Shown here: positions 45,811 through 53,436 of the stretch, piece by piece | Position numbering within the stretch: the stretch's first letter is position 1 | Layout: every line of letters begins with the position of its first letter | Assembly: GCA_016704485.1 (NCBI GenBank) | Contig: JADJAA010000001.1 | Location: forward strand, 186,001 to 250,000 | DNA from: Flavobacteriales bacterium | GTDB taxonomy: Bacteria; Bacteroidota; Bacteroidia; Flavobacteriales_F; PHOS-HE28 | DNA length: 64,000 nucleotides | Direction: 5' to 3' | The notes under the pieces: generated by a model | The model's database searches: none | Seen by the model: the letters and a program-made list of their open reading frames with translations, nothing else | Told to the model about the DNA's origin: nothing | Position numbers and translations under genes: made by a program

Positions 45811-47115
45811 ATGGGAAGTTTCAAGATCATTGGCGGTAAGCGGTTGAAAGGTGAAGTCATTCCGCAAGGAGCGAAGAACGAAGCATTGCAGATCCTATGC
45901 GCTGTACTGCTTACCAAAGAGCCGGTAACCATACACAACATACCGGACATCGTTGATGTGAACAAACTGATCGACCTGCTTGGCTTCATGGGTGTGCAAG
46001 TGGAGAAGTTAGGAGAAGGGAGCTACAAATTCATCGCGGATAACGTGGATGTCGAGTTCTTCCTGAAACCGCAGTTCAAAACTTTGGGCGGAGGCCTTCG
46101 TGGAAGTGTTATGGTCGTTGGACCAACACTTGCTCGTTTCGGTAAAGGATACATCCCAACACCTGGCGGTGATAAGATCGGTCGCCGCAGATTGGATACA
46201 CACTTCATCGGATTCGAAAAACTGGGGGCCGATATTTCCTATGACAAAAAGGAAGGGTTCTTCAAAGCGGAAGCGAAACGGTTGAAGGGTACATACATGT
46301 TGTTGGACGAATCCAGCGTTACCGGAACTGCGAATATTGTAATGGCGGCCGTACTTGCTGAAGGGCGAACGACGATCTTCAATGCAGCTTGTGAACCCTA
46401 CTTGCAACAGCTTTGTGACATGTTGGTGCGCATGGGTGCCAAGATCTCCGGTATCGGTAGTAACCTACTGCATATCGATGGCGTTGATGAACTCGGTGGA
46501 ACGGAACATCGCATGTTACCGGATATGATCGAGATCGGATCATTCATCGGATTGGCGGCCATGACACGCAGTTCGATCACGATCAAGGACGTGCAATTCG
46601 AAAAGCTCGGAGTGATACCTGATATTTTCCGCAGACTTGGAATTACAGTGGTACAACAGGGTGATGATATCCATGTACCAGCCCAAGAACATTATACGAT
46701 CACCAAATTCCTTGATGGCAGCAACCTAACGGTGAGTGATGCTCCTTGGCCCGGATTCACACCAGACCTTTTAAGTATCGTACTTGTTACGGCCATCCAA
46801 GCTAAAGGCAGTGTTCTCGTTCATCAAAAAATGTTCGAGAGCCGGTTGTTCTTCGTGGACAAATTGATCGAGATGGGTGCCCAGATCACACTCTGCGACC
46901 CACACCGCGCTTTGGTGATCGGAAATGATTTCCAGAGTCCGTTGCGAGCCATTCGCATGACCAGCCCGGATATCCGCGCAGGTGTTGCGCTACTGATCGC
47001 AGCGCTGAGTGCCGAAGGAACCAGTACCATCGATAATATTGAACAGATCGATCGCGGTTACCAGAATATCGAGGCTAGACTTAAAGCGCTTGGTGCACAA
47101 ATTGAGCGCGTTTGA
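45811..47115 (+). CDS. murA: UDP-N-acetylglucosamine 1-carboxyvinyltransferase, Asp-type
   Basis: Commits UDP-GlcNAc to peptidoglycan by transferring enolpyruvate from PEP. 434 residues; Lys22 and Asn23 in IPQGAKNEALQILCAVLL bind substrate. The active-site loop reads YIPTPGGDKIGRRRLDTH: the position of the catalytic Cys (Cys115 in E. coli) is Asp121. Asp-type MurA enzymes are known to be insensitive to fosfomycin, which acts by alkylating that Cys. The ATG at 45811 is chosen over an in-frame start four codons earlier. Confidence 0.96.
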   Translation: MGSFKIIGGKRLKGEVIPQGAKNEALQILCAVLLTKEPVTIHNIPDIVDVNKLIDLLGFMGVQVEKLGEGSYKFIADNVDVEFFLKPQFKTLGGGLRGSVMVVGPTLARFGKGYIPTPGGDKIGRRRLDTHFIGFEKLGADISYDKKEGFFKAEAKRLKGTYMLLDESSVTGTANIVMAAVLAEGRTTIFNAACEPYLQQLCDMLVRMGAKISGIGSNLLHIDGVDELGGTEHRMLPDMIEIGSFIGLAAMTRSSITIKDVQFEKLGVIPDIFRRLGITVVQQGDDIHVPAQEHYTITKFLDGSNLTVSDAPWPGFTPDLLSIVLVTAIQAKGSVLVHQKMFESRLFFVDKLIEMGAQITLCDPHRALVIGNDFQSPLRAIRMTSPDIRAGVALLIAALSAEGTSTIDNIEQIDRGYQNIEARLKALGAQIERV

Positions 47116-47173
47116 GATCGTAAGAAACAGTGGAAGGGTCTTGGTCAAGGTTCCAACTCGGCACGTTATTCGC

Positions 47174-47206
47174 TTTGGTCTGAACCAAGCTCACCAATTA
47201 CATTTG
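47174..47206 (+). promoter_or_regulatory. Promoter TTTG-N21-TACATTTG for the thioredoxin gene
   Basis: The most complete Bacteroidota promoter in the window: -33 TTTG at 47174-47177 and -7 TACATTTG at 47199-47206, 21 bases apart. Transcription should start near 47210. Confidence 0.7.
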
Positions 47207-47228
47207 CGCCATGGAATTCCGCACTATC

Positions 47229-47783
47229 ATGTCCAAAACACGCATTATTACCATTGCCGCAGTTGTTCTGCTCGGCATTTATGGATTCGCTAACCGTATC
47301 GATCGCCCAGAAGATGGCAAGGAGAAAATTGGCACCAGCATCGGTGATAAAGCTCCCGAACTAGCCTTCATGAATGCGGATAGCACGAAGGAATTGAAGC
47401 TTTCTGATCTCAATGGTAAGTATGTGCTCATTGATTTCTGGGCCAGCTGGTGCGGCCCCTGTCGCAAGGAGAACCCGAACGTAGTTGCAGCCTATGATAA
47501 ATACACTAAAGCCAAATTCAAGGATGCCAAAGGTTTTGAGATCTATAGCGTAAGCCTTGACCGTAGCCGAGATGCTTGGAAAAAGGCCATTGAACAGGAC
47601 AACCTGAAGTGGAAATGGCATGTTAGCGACCTCGGCTTCTGGCAGTCAAAAGGAGCACAGCTGTATGGTGTTAACTCCATTCCCATGAGTTTCCTGATCG
47701 ACCCGAACGGTGTTATCATCGCTAAGAATCTACGTGGCATGCAATTGCATCAGGAATTAGATAAGCACGTGAAGAGCTTGTAA
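47229..47783 (+). CDS. TlpA/ResA-like thiol-disulfide oxidoreductase
   Basis: 184 residues with an N-terminal membrane anchor (RIITIAAVVLLGIYGF) and a thioredoxin fold facing the periplasm. The redox motif is WASWCGPCRKEN, and the cis-Pro is in NSIPMSFLIDPNG. It probably reduces disulfides in exported proteins or cytochromes. The start at 47229 leaves a leader of about 19 bases from the predicted RNA start; an in-frame ATG at 47211 would be leaderless. A good terminator follows, so it is a single-gene unit. Confidence 0.85.
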   Translation: MSKTRIITIAAVVLLGIYGFANRIDRPEDGKEKIGTSIGDKAPELAFMNADSTKELKLSDLNGKYVLIDFWASWCGPCRKENPNVVAAYDKYTKAKFKDAKGFEIYSVSLDRSRDAWKKAIEQDNLKWKWHVSDLGFWQSKGAQLYGVNSIPMSFLIDPNGVIIAKNLRGMQLHQELDKHVKSL

Positions 47784-47805
47784 CTGTCACCGAGCTGAAC
47801 GTACA

Positions 47806-47840
47806 AAGGCCTTGGCGAAAGTCAGGGCCTTTTCTTTTGG
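47806..47840 (+). terminator. Intrinsic terminator after the thioredoxin gene
   Basis: AAGGCCTTGGC, loop GAAA, GTCAGGGCCTT form an eleven-pair stem (with G-T pairs) followed by TTCTTTTGG. It lies 22 bases after the stop codon. Confidence 0.75.
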
Positions 47841-48008
47841 GATCCACTTCCGGATCAAAGTGCTAAGGATCCATTACCAGGGTGTTCATAGATCTTTGTC
47901 GAAATTAACAAAGGGGATATTGCAGGGTAGTTGAAAACCGACTAATCTCGTAATGCCTAACGGACCATGTCTGGTCGAATAGGAATCGTTCATCCTAATA
48001 TTTTCGCT

Positions 48009-50576
48009 ATGTCAAGATCATTCCGCTTTTTCGGAAAGGGCCGCCAGTACGCCCTATTCTTGGGTTTTTCAATGACCATTGCAGCGACTGCACAACGCAA
48101 TTGTGGCAGTATGGATTATCTGCAACAACAGATCGATGCTAACCCGGACAGGGCTGCTCGATTAGAGCAGATCGATGCATTCACGACCCAGTACATACAT
48201 GACCATAGTGAAGAAGACCGAGCGGTTATTACGATACCTGTTGTGTTCCATGTGGTTTACGCAAATTCCACACAGAACATTAGTGATGCAAAGATCTACG
48301 CACAACTAGCGCAGTTGAACGCAGACTACGCACGTTTGAACTCCGATGCCGGCAGTACACCTTCGGCATTTGCTGCTTTGGGTGCCAATACCGAGATCCA
48401 ATTCTGCCTAGCCCAGCGCGACCCGAACGGAAATGCTACAACCGGCATCGTGCGAAAAAGCACCACAGTGAGCAGTTTTTCTGATAACGATTACGTGAAG
48501 TACAATGCTAACGGAGGAAGTAGTGCATGGCCCAGTAGCAGCTATTTGAATTTTTGGAGCTGTAACCTTGGCAGTAGCCTTTTGGGTTATGCCCAATTCC
48601 CCGGTGGTCCGTCGGCAACGGATGGCGTAGTTTGTTTGTATAGTTCCATTGGCAGTATTACAACGCCAGGCTCAGCAACACCGTACAATCTAGGCAGGAC
48701 AGCTACGCATGAAGTAGGTCACTGGCTCAACCTTCGCCATATCTGGGGAGATGCGAATTGCGGTTCTGATCTTGTATCCGATACACCGACGCAACAAACA
48801 GATAACGGAGGCTGCCCTTCATTCCCACATGTTACCTGTAGCAATGGTTCTAATGGTGATATGTTCATGAACTACATGGACTACACGAACGATGCGTGCA
48901 TGAATATTTTCACGCTCGGTCAGAAAAGTCGGATGCAAGCGTTGTTCGGAACCGGTGGCTCACGCGTTGGTCTGGTCAGTTCGCTGGGCTGTACACCGCC
49001 AAGTGGTGGTACATGTACTGTACCTTCAGGTCTCGCTGCAGGCAGTGTAACCACATCTTCAGCGGTAATTTCATGGGGCTCTATGAGCGGTGCAACTAGT
49101 TATTCCTTACAATACAAACTGGCATCTTCCGGTACATGGACTACCGTAAGTACCGGTTCAACGTCTTACTCATTAACCGGACTAAGCAGTGGCACCAGCT
49201 ATAATGCTCAAGTAAGCGCGACCTGTAGTTCGGGTAGTAGTGGATATTCCAGTGCCGTAAACTTCACAACAGGAACAACAGGTTGCAGCGACTTTGGCGA
49301 ACCGAACAATTCGACCGCTGCGGCAACTTCCATTTCTGCCGGCTCTTTGAACGCGTTGATCGCGAATAGCACCGATGCCGACTATTACCGTTTGACGTTG
49401 ACAAGTACAAGCAATATTGCACTTTCGATGAGCAACCTTGCGGCTGATTACGACCTACGCTTGTTGAATAGCGCAGGCACACAATTGGCCATTTCACAAG
49501 CAGGTGGAACAACAAGCGAAAGCATTTCATACGCCAACGCGGCAGCAGGCACATACTATGTACATGCGTTCGGATACAGCGGTGCATTCAGTGCTACACA
49601 GTGTTATGCGCTTAGCGCAACGGTCACACCGGTTGCCGCACCGTGCAACACACCAACCGGACTTGCAGCCTCCTCGATCACCTCATCCAGTGCATCAGTT
49701 TCGTGGGGAGCAGTAACCGGAGCGGTTAGCTATACCGTTCAATTCAAGCTAAGCTCGGCCAGCACTTGGACAAGCGGAAGCGTTACAGGAACCACGGCAT
49801 CTTTGACCGGCCTTACAAGCGGAAGTGTTTACAACGTGCAAGTGCAAACGGTCTGTGCCAGTGGTACATCGGCCTTCTCATCTACTGTTTCGTTCACTAC
49901 TTCCAGCGCGGGTTGTACAGATACATGGGAAAGCAACAACACCAGCAGCAATGCGAAAACGATCACCAGAAATACGGATATCTACGGCACGATCGGAACT
50001 ACCACGGATATCGACTGGTACAAATTCACCAACACCAGCTCGCTCAAGAACATTCGTATCGACCTGACCAACTTGGCCGGTGATTACGATGTAGTGCTGT
50101 ACAAAGGTAAAACCACTCAAGTAGGAATTAGCCAGAACGGTGGCACCACCAGTGAAACCATTGTATACAACGGCGGAACCGTGACCACGTATTACGTAAA
50201 AGTCTATGGCTATAACGGCGCGAACAGTGCTACCCAATGCTATACCCTACGCGCAAATTGCAGCGGTACGAGTTTCCGCGAAGGCGTGTTGGACAGCGAG
50301 CCAATTGTGTTGGAACCTGTTACCGGATTGATGAACCTCTACCCTAACCCAGCGAATGATAAGGTGATGCTGGAGTATGAGGCCAAAGAAAATAGCATCG
50401 TTCAGCTCTACTTGTTCGATGGAACCGGCAGACAAGTGCACGCATCTCAGCAAAGCGTTACCAATGGCAATTCCACCTTCGGCCTGCCGTTGCCGAGCTT
50501 GAGCAATGGAATCTACGTGCTCCAGATCATAGATGGCAAAGAGCGCTACCAAAAGCGATTCCTGGTCGAACAGTGA
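48009..50576 (+). CDS. Secreted M43 (cytophagalysin-type) metalloprotease with FN3/PPC repeats and T9SS tail
   Basis: 855 residues. Signal peptide (QYALFLGFSMTIAATAQ), propeptide, then the catalytic domain with HEVGHWLNLRH (from residue 234), the extended HExxHxxGxxH-like zinc site with Leu in place of Gly, and the Met-turn NYMDYTNDACMNIFT. It is followed by two tandem modules, each a fibronectin type III domain (SAVISWGSMSGATSYSLQYK; SASVSWGAVTGAVSYTVQFK) plus a PPC-like domain (DADYYRLTLTSTSNIALSMS; DIDWYKFTNTSSLKNIRIDL). The end, LYPNPANDKVMLEYE to RFLVEQ, is a type A sorting domain. The ATG at 48009 places the signal peptide properly. It degrades proteins outside the cell by inference. 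Confidence 0.92.
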   Translation: MSRSFRFFGKGRQYALFLGFSMTIAATAQRNCGSMDYLQQQIDANPDRAARLEQIDAFTTQYIHDHSEEDRAVITIPVVFHVVYANSTQNISDAKIYAQLAQLNADYARLNSDAGSTPSAFAALGANTEIQFCLAQRDPNGNATTGIVRKSTTVSSFSDNDYVKYNANGGSSAWPSSSYLNFWSCNLGSSLLGYAQFPGGPSATDGVVCLYSSIGSITTPGSATPYNLGRTATHEVGHWLNLRHIWGDANCGSDLVSDTPTQQTDNGGCPSFPHVTCSNGSNGDMFMNYMDYTNDACMNIFTLGQKSRMQALFGTGGSRVGLVSSLGCTPPSGGTCTVPSGLAAGSVTTSSAVISWGSMSGATSYSLQYKLASSGTWTTVSTGSTSYSLTGLSSGTSYNAQVSATCSSGSSGYSSAVNFTTGTTGCSDFGEPNNSTAAATSISAGSLNALIANSTDADYYRLTLTSTSNIALSMSNLAADYDLRLLNSAGTQLAISQAGGTTSESISYANAAAGTYYVHAFGYSGAFSATQCYALSATVTPVAAPCNTPTGLAASSITSSSASVSWGAVTGAVSYTVQFKLSSASTWTSGSVTGTTASLTGLTSGSVYNVQVQTVCASGTSAFSSTVSFTTSSAGCTDTWESNNTSSNAKTITRNTDIYGTIGTTTDIDWYKFTNTSSLKNIRIDLTNLAGDYDVVLYKGKTTQVGISQNGGTTSETIVYNGGTVTTYYVKVYGYNGANSATQCYTLRANCSGTSFREGVLDSEPIVLEPVTGLMNLYPNPANDKVMLEYEAKENSIVQLYLFDGTGRQVHASQQSVTNGNSTFGLPLPSLSNGIYVLQIIDGKERYQKRFLVEQ

Positions 50577-50602
50577 TCCATATCGTATAGAACCAATGGA
50601 AG

Positions 50603-50641
50603 GGGGCTGTCTCAAAAGAGGCAGCCCTTTTCATTTTGTTG
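50603..50641 (+). repeat. Left terminal inverted repeat of the IS
   Basis: Begins GGGGCTGTCTCAAAAGAGG. The first eleven bases are identical to the reverse complement of the right end; the remainder matches in part and ends in a shared CATTTTGTTG / TGTTTTGATG stretch. Confidence 0.85.
50604..50637 (+). terminator. Terminator-like hairpin formed by the IS left end
   Basis: GGGCTGTCTC and GAGGCAGCCC pair across an AAAA loop (one G-T pair), followed by TTTTCATTTTG. It stands 27 bases after the stop of the M43 gene and would end its transcript, and also keep outside transcription from entering the transposase gene. Confidence 0.65.
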
Positions 50642-50696
50642 AAAAGCCGTTGGAAGTTGATCTTGACAACTCGTTTTGGGTGATCGACCTTCGGGC

Positions 50697-52332
50697 ATGG
50701 CTTCACAAAGAAAAGTCGTGTTCAAGGACTACGACCCGAGTCAAGCGATGCTCTTGCCACCATCGTTGGAAGAACTCATCTCAAAGACACATGCCGTACG
50801 TGTAGTTGGTTCGGTTATCGACCAGATCGACATCGGTTCGCTGGCCGACACGTACAAGGGTGGCGGCACCTCTAGTTACCACCCGCGTATGTTGCTCAAG
50901 GTATTGGTCTATGCTTACCTGAACAACATCTACTCCTCGCGTAAGATCGAGGCAGCGATCCAGGAGAACATCCATTTCATGTGGCTTGCCGGGATGAAGC
51001 GTCCGGATCACCACACGGTCAATCGGTTCCGTGCCCAGCGGCTCAAGAACCACATCAAAGAAGTGTTCAGCCAAGTGGTTCTGTTGTTGATGGAAGCGGG
51101 TCATGTGGATCTCAAAGCAGTGTACACCGATGGCACCAAGATCGAGGCCAATGCCAATAAGTACACCTTCGTTTGGGCCAAGAGCATTGCCACCAACAAG
51201 AAGAAAATGAAAGCCCAGTTGGAGGAGCTCTGGAACTACACCCAAGGAGTAGCCGCTGAAGAACTACAGGGCGATGACCCCGGTGAGATGGAAGAACTCG
51301 ACCCGAAGAAAGTGGCCCAGACCATTGATGCGATCAACGCCGCGCTCAAGGACAAGAAGATCGATCCGAAGACCAAGCAAAAGCTCTCTTACGCCAAGAG
51401 GAACTGGCCGGACAACGTGCGCAAGTACAAGATGCAAGAGTCCATCTTGGGCGAGCGCGGTAGCTACTCGAAGACCGATCGCGGAGCCACCTTCATGCGC
51501 ATGAAGGACGACCACATGGGCAACGGACAACTCAAGGCCGGCTACAACGTGCAATGGAGCACCCAGAACCAGTTCATCATACACTACAGCCTACATCAGG
51601 ACACCACCGACACCAAGACACTGATCCCCCACTACAAGGAACTACAAGCCCAGTTGGGCAAACTGCCCCAAGCGGCTGTGGTCCGCCGCATGGCGGAGCT
51701 ATGGCTCGGAGCAGAATTACGAATACTTGGAAGGCGAGGGCGTGGAGGCTTTTGTGAAGTACAACTACTTCCACCGTGAACAACAAAAGAGCTACTGGGA
51801 AAAACACCCCTTTGTACAAAACAGACTCCACTACAACGCTGCAAGGAACGAGTATACCTGCCCCATAGGCCAGCCCATGCGGCATATCGGTGACCAGCGC
51901 TCAACAACAAAGGCCGGGTATGTGCAAACCGTATCGCGCTACCAAGCAAGCAACTGCGCCACATGCCCCATGAATGGTGTTTGCCACAAGGCCAAGGGTA
52001 ACCGGATCATCGAAGTGAACCATCGGCTTAACGAACTTAAAGCCCAAGCCCGAGAAAAGCTCACCAGCGAAGAAGGTCTAATGCACCGAAGCGCTAGACC
52101 GGTGGAAGTGGAATCGGCCTTCGGTAACCTCAAGCAGAACAAAGGCTTCACCCGGTTCATGCTAAGGGGACTCGACAAAGTCGCCTTGGAAACCGGACTA
52201 CTTGCAACTGCGATCAACCTGAAGAAGTTGGTCAGGATCCTTCAAAAAAGGGCTGAGGAACGTCTAAAAAGTGCCTTGGGTTCGGTCCTGTCCTTTACAC
52301 GGGCAAGGCCGCAAATAATCCCGATCTGGTAG
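50697..52332 (+). pseudogene. IS1182-family transposase, frameshifted in the catalytic core
   Basis: Would cut and join DNA at the IS ends. Part one (50697-51779) includes the N-terminal domain (SYHPRMLLKVLVYAYLNNIY, MKRPDHHTVNRFRAQRLKNH) and the first catalytic Asp in AVYTDGTKIEANANKYTF. Part two (from about 51700 in frame +1) has YGSEQNYEYLEGEGVEAFVK, CATCPMNGVCH, and the region of the final Glu, VEVESAFGNLKQNKGFTRFM. The expected second-Asp motif (ADxGY before GSEQNYEYL) is absent from both frames; instead the site holds the hairpin TCCGCCGCATGGCGGA at 51682-51697. The ATG at 50697 is chosen over a TTG at 50676. Confidence 0.85.
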
Positions 52333-52360
52333 GTCTCTGAATCAGCACCACATCCAATCC

Positions 52361-52401
52361 CCATCAAAACAAGAAGGGGCCATCCCTTTCGAGACAGCCC
52401 C
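52361..52401 (-). repeat. Right terminal inverted repeat of the IS, also able to form an inward-facing hairpin
   Basis: Read on the minus strand it begins GGGGCTGTCTC, loop GAAA, GGGATGGCCCC, then TTCTTGTTTTG: an eleven-pair stem with G-T pairs and a T-rich tail. As at the left end, transcription entering the IS from outside would meet a terminator. Confidence 0.8.
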
Positions 52402-52753
52402 GGTAGGATAGGTCTTGCGGCGTTCAAGCCCTGCAAGGGCGAAATAGTTCGAGTCTAGCGTTGTTCAGGAGAAATATTCAATTTGCTATTTCGCGCCTGT
52501 AGAGCTCCAAAATTCTACGCGTTACAAAGTCGATGGGCCAAGACCCATCGCTCTGTTATTACGCCCCTCTGGGGATATGCGCTCATAAATTTTGCAATTA
52601 TGGGCTATGGGCAATCTACATTTTGCATGCTGTCCTTTATTGGAAGTTCCTGACTTCTATCCGCAATGTAAACTGCCATCCTGTCGGCATAATTTGATCG
52701 GCACCTTACTTGCCATACCGGCTTCGCCGCACAACGGCCACGGAATAACACCA
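52402..52753. other. Gene-free stretch between the IS and grpE
   Basis: 352 bases without a supported gene. The first half holds the hairpin-rich repeat at 52415-52580. The rest is AT-richer and probably carries the grpE promoter, but only an imperfect box was seen (TACATTTTG at 52617, one base too long between TA and TTTG). No CIRCE-type repeat was found. Confidence 0.6.
52415..52580. repeat. Hairpin-rich intergenic repeat, probably a decayed family copy
   Basis: Three short perfect stems follow one another: GCCCTGCAAGGGC (52428-52440), GATGGGCCAAGACCCATC (52532-52549) and CCCCTCTGGGG (52564-52574). Phrases such as AAGGGCGAAATAG and TTACGCCCCTCTGGGG recall intergenic repeats common in Bacteroidota (from memory, not checked). 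Coding potential is absent. Confidence 0.45.
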
Positions 52754-53380
52754 ATGGCATTCAAGAACCCATTTAGCAGTACCAATAAGGAAAAGCCAGC
52801 TATGGAGCAGGAAGAATTGAAGAACGATAAAGGCGCAACCATGAACGAAACATCGGCTATGGATGAGCAGAACGAAACTACAACTGACACAGAGGCAGTG
52901 CCTGAATTGACCGAGACAGAGCGGCTGATACTCGATCTTGAATCAAAGAAATCAGAGATCTCAGCACTGAATGATAAATACCTACGCCTATTCGCGGAGT
53001 TCGATAATTTCCGGAAGCGCACAGCGAAAGAAAAGCTGGAGATGTTGCAAATGGCGGGTGTTGATACGCTGAAGAACATGTTGCCTGTTATGGACGATAT
53101 GGAGCGAGCGATCACGAACAACGCCACGATCAAGGATGCTGAGGTCATTAAGCAGGGGATGAAATTGATTCATCAGAAATTCTCCAAATTGATGAATGAT
53201 CAAGGTGTAAAGGCGATGCACGTAAAAGGTGAACCCTTCGACCCTGAGTTCCATGAAGCAATAACAAAGGCGCCAGCCCCAACCGCGAACCTGAAAGGCA
53301 AGGTGCTGGACGTGATCGAGAGTGGCTATTTGATGAACGACAAAGTGATACGCTACGCTAAAGTCGTGGTTGGTGAGTAG
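52754..53380 (+). CDS. grpE: Nucleotide exchange factor GrpE
   Basis: Releases ADP from DnaK in the chaperone cycle. 208 residues: an acidic disordered start, a long helix (RLILDLESKKSEISALNDKY), the conserved LRLFAEFDNFRKRTAKEKLE and VMDDMERAI, then the beta domain with GVKAMHVKGEPFDPEFHEAI and DVIESGYLMNDKVIRYAKVV. The start 52754 (MAFKNPFSSTNKEK) is the first plausible one; an in-frame ATG at 52592 precedes it but adds unconserved sequence. Followed by dnaJ after 56 bases. Confidence 0.95.
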   Translation: MAFKNPFSSTNKEKPAMEQEELKNDKGATMNETSAMDEQNETTTDTEAVPELTETERLILDLESKKSEISALNDKYLRLFAEFDNFRKRTAKEKLEMLQMAGVDTLKNMLPVMDDMERAITNNATIKDAEVIKQGMKLIHQKFSKLMNDQGVKAMHVKGEPFDPEFHEAITKAPAPTANLKGKVLDVIESGYLMNDKVIRYAKVVVGE

Positions 53381-53436
53381 GAGCGAAGCAAGCATCGCCC
53401 ACACACACCAAGAACGAACCCACCACTACTTCATAA

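Larger units (their letters stand above)
50603..52401 (+). mobile_element. IS1182-type insertion sequence (about 1.8 kb), inactive copy
   Basis: A DDE transposase gene is bounded by terminal inverted repeats: GGGGCTGTCTC at 50603-50613 and its exact complement GAGACAGCCCC at 52391-52401, with further partial match over about 40 bases. No convincing target duplication is seen. The transposase is frameshifted. The element lies between the M43 protease gene and grpE without breaking either. Confidence 0.88.

Noticed and set aside
50697..52332. Programmed ribosomal frameshifting in the transposase
   Set aside because: No slippery sequence is seen at the junction, and the catalytic Asp motif is missing from both frames, so frameshifting would not restore activity.
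50591..52412. Target-site duplication flanking the IS
   Set aside because: The bases outside the two ends (AATGGAAG and GGTAGGAT) do not give a convincing direct repeat.
52415..52580. CRISPR array
   Set aside because: The short stems differ from each other and there is no regular repeat-spacer spacing; no cas gene is nearby.
52402..52753. CIRCE or other heat-shock operator before grpE
   Set aside because: No TTAGCACTC-N9-GAGTGCTAA-like repeat was found on either strand.
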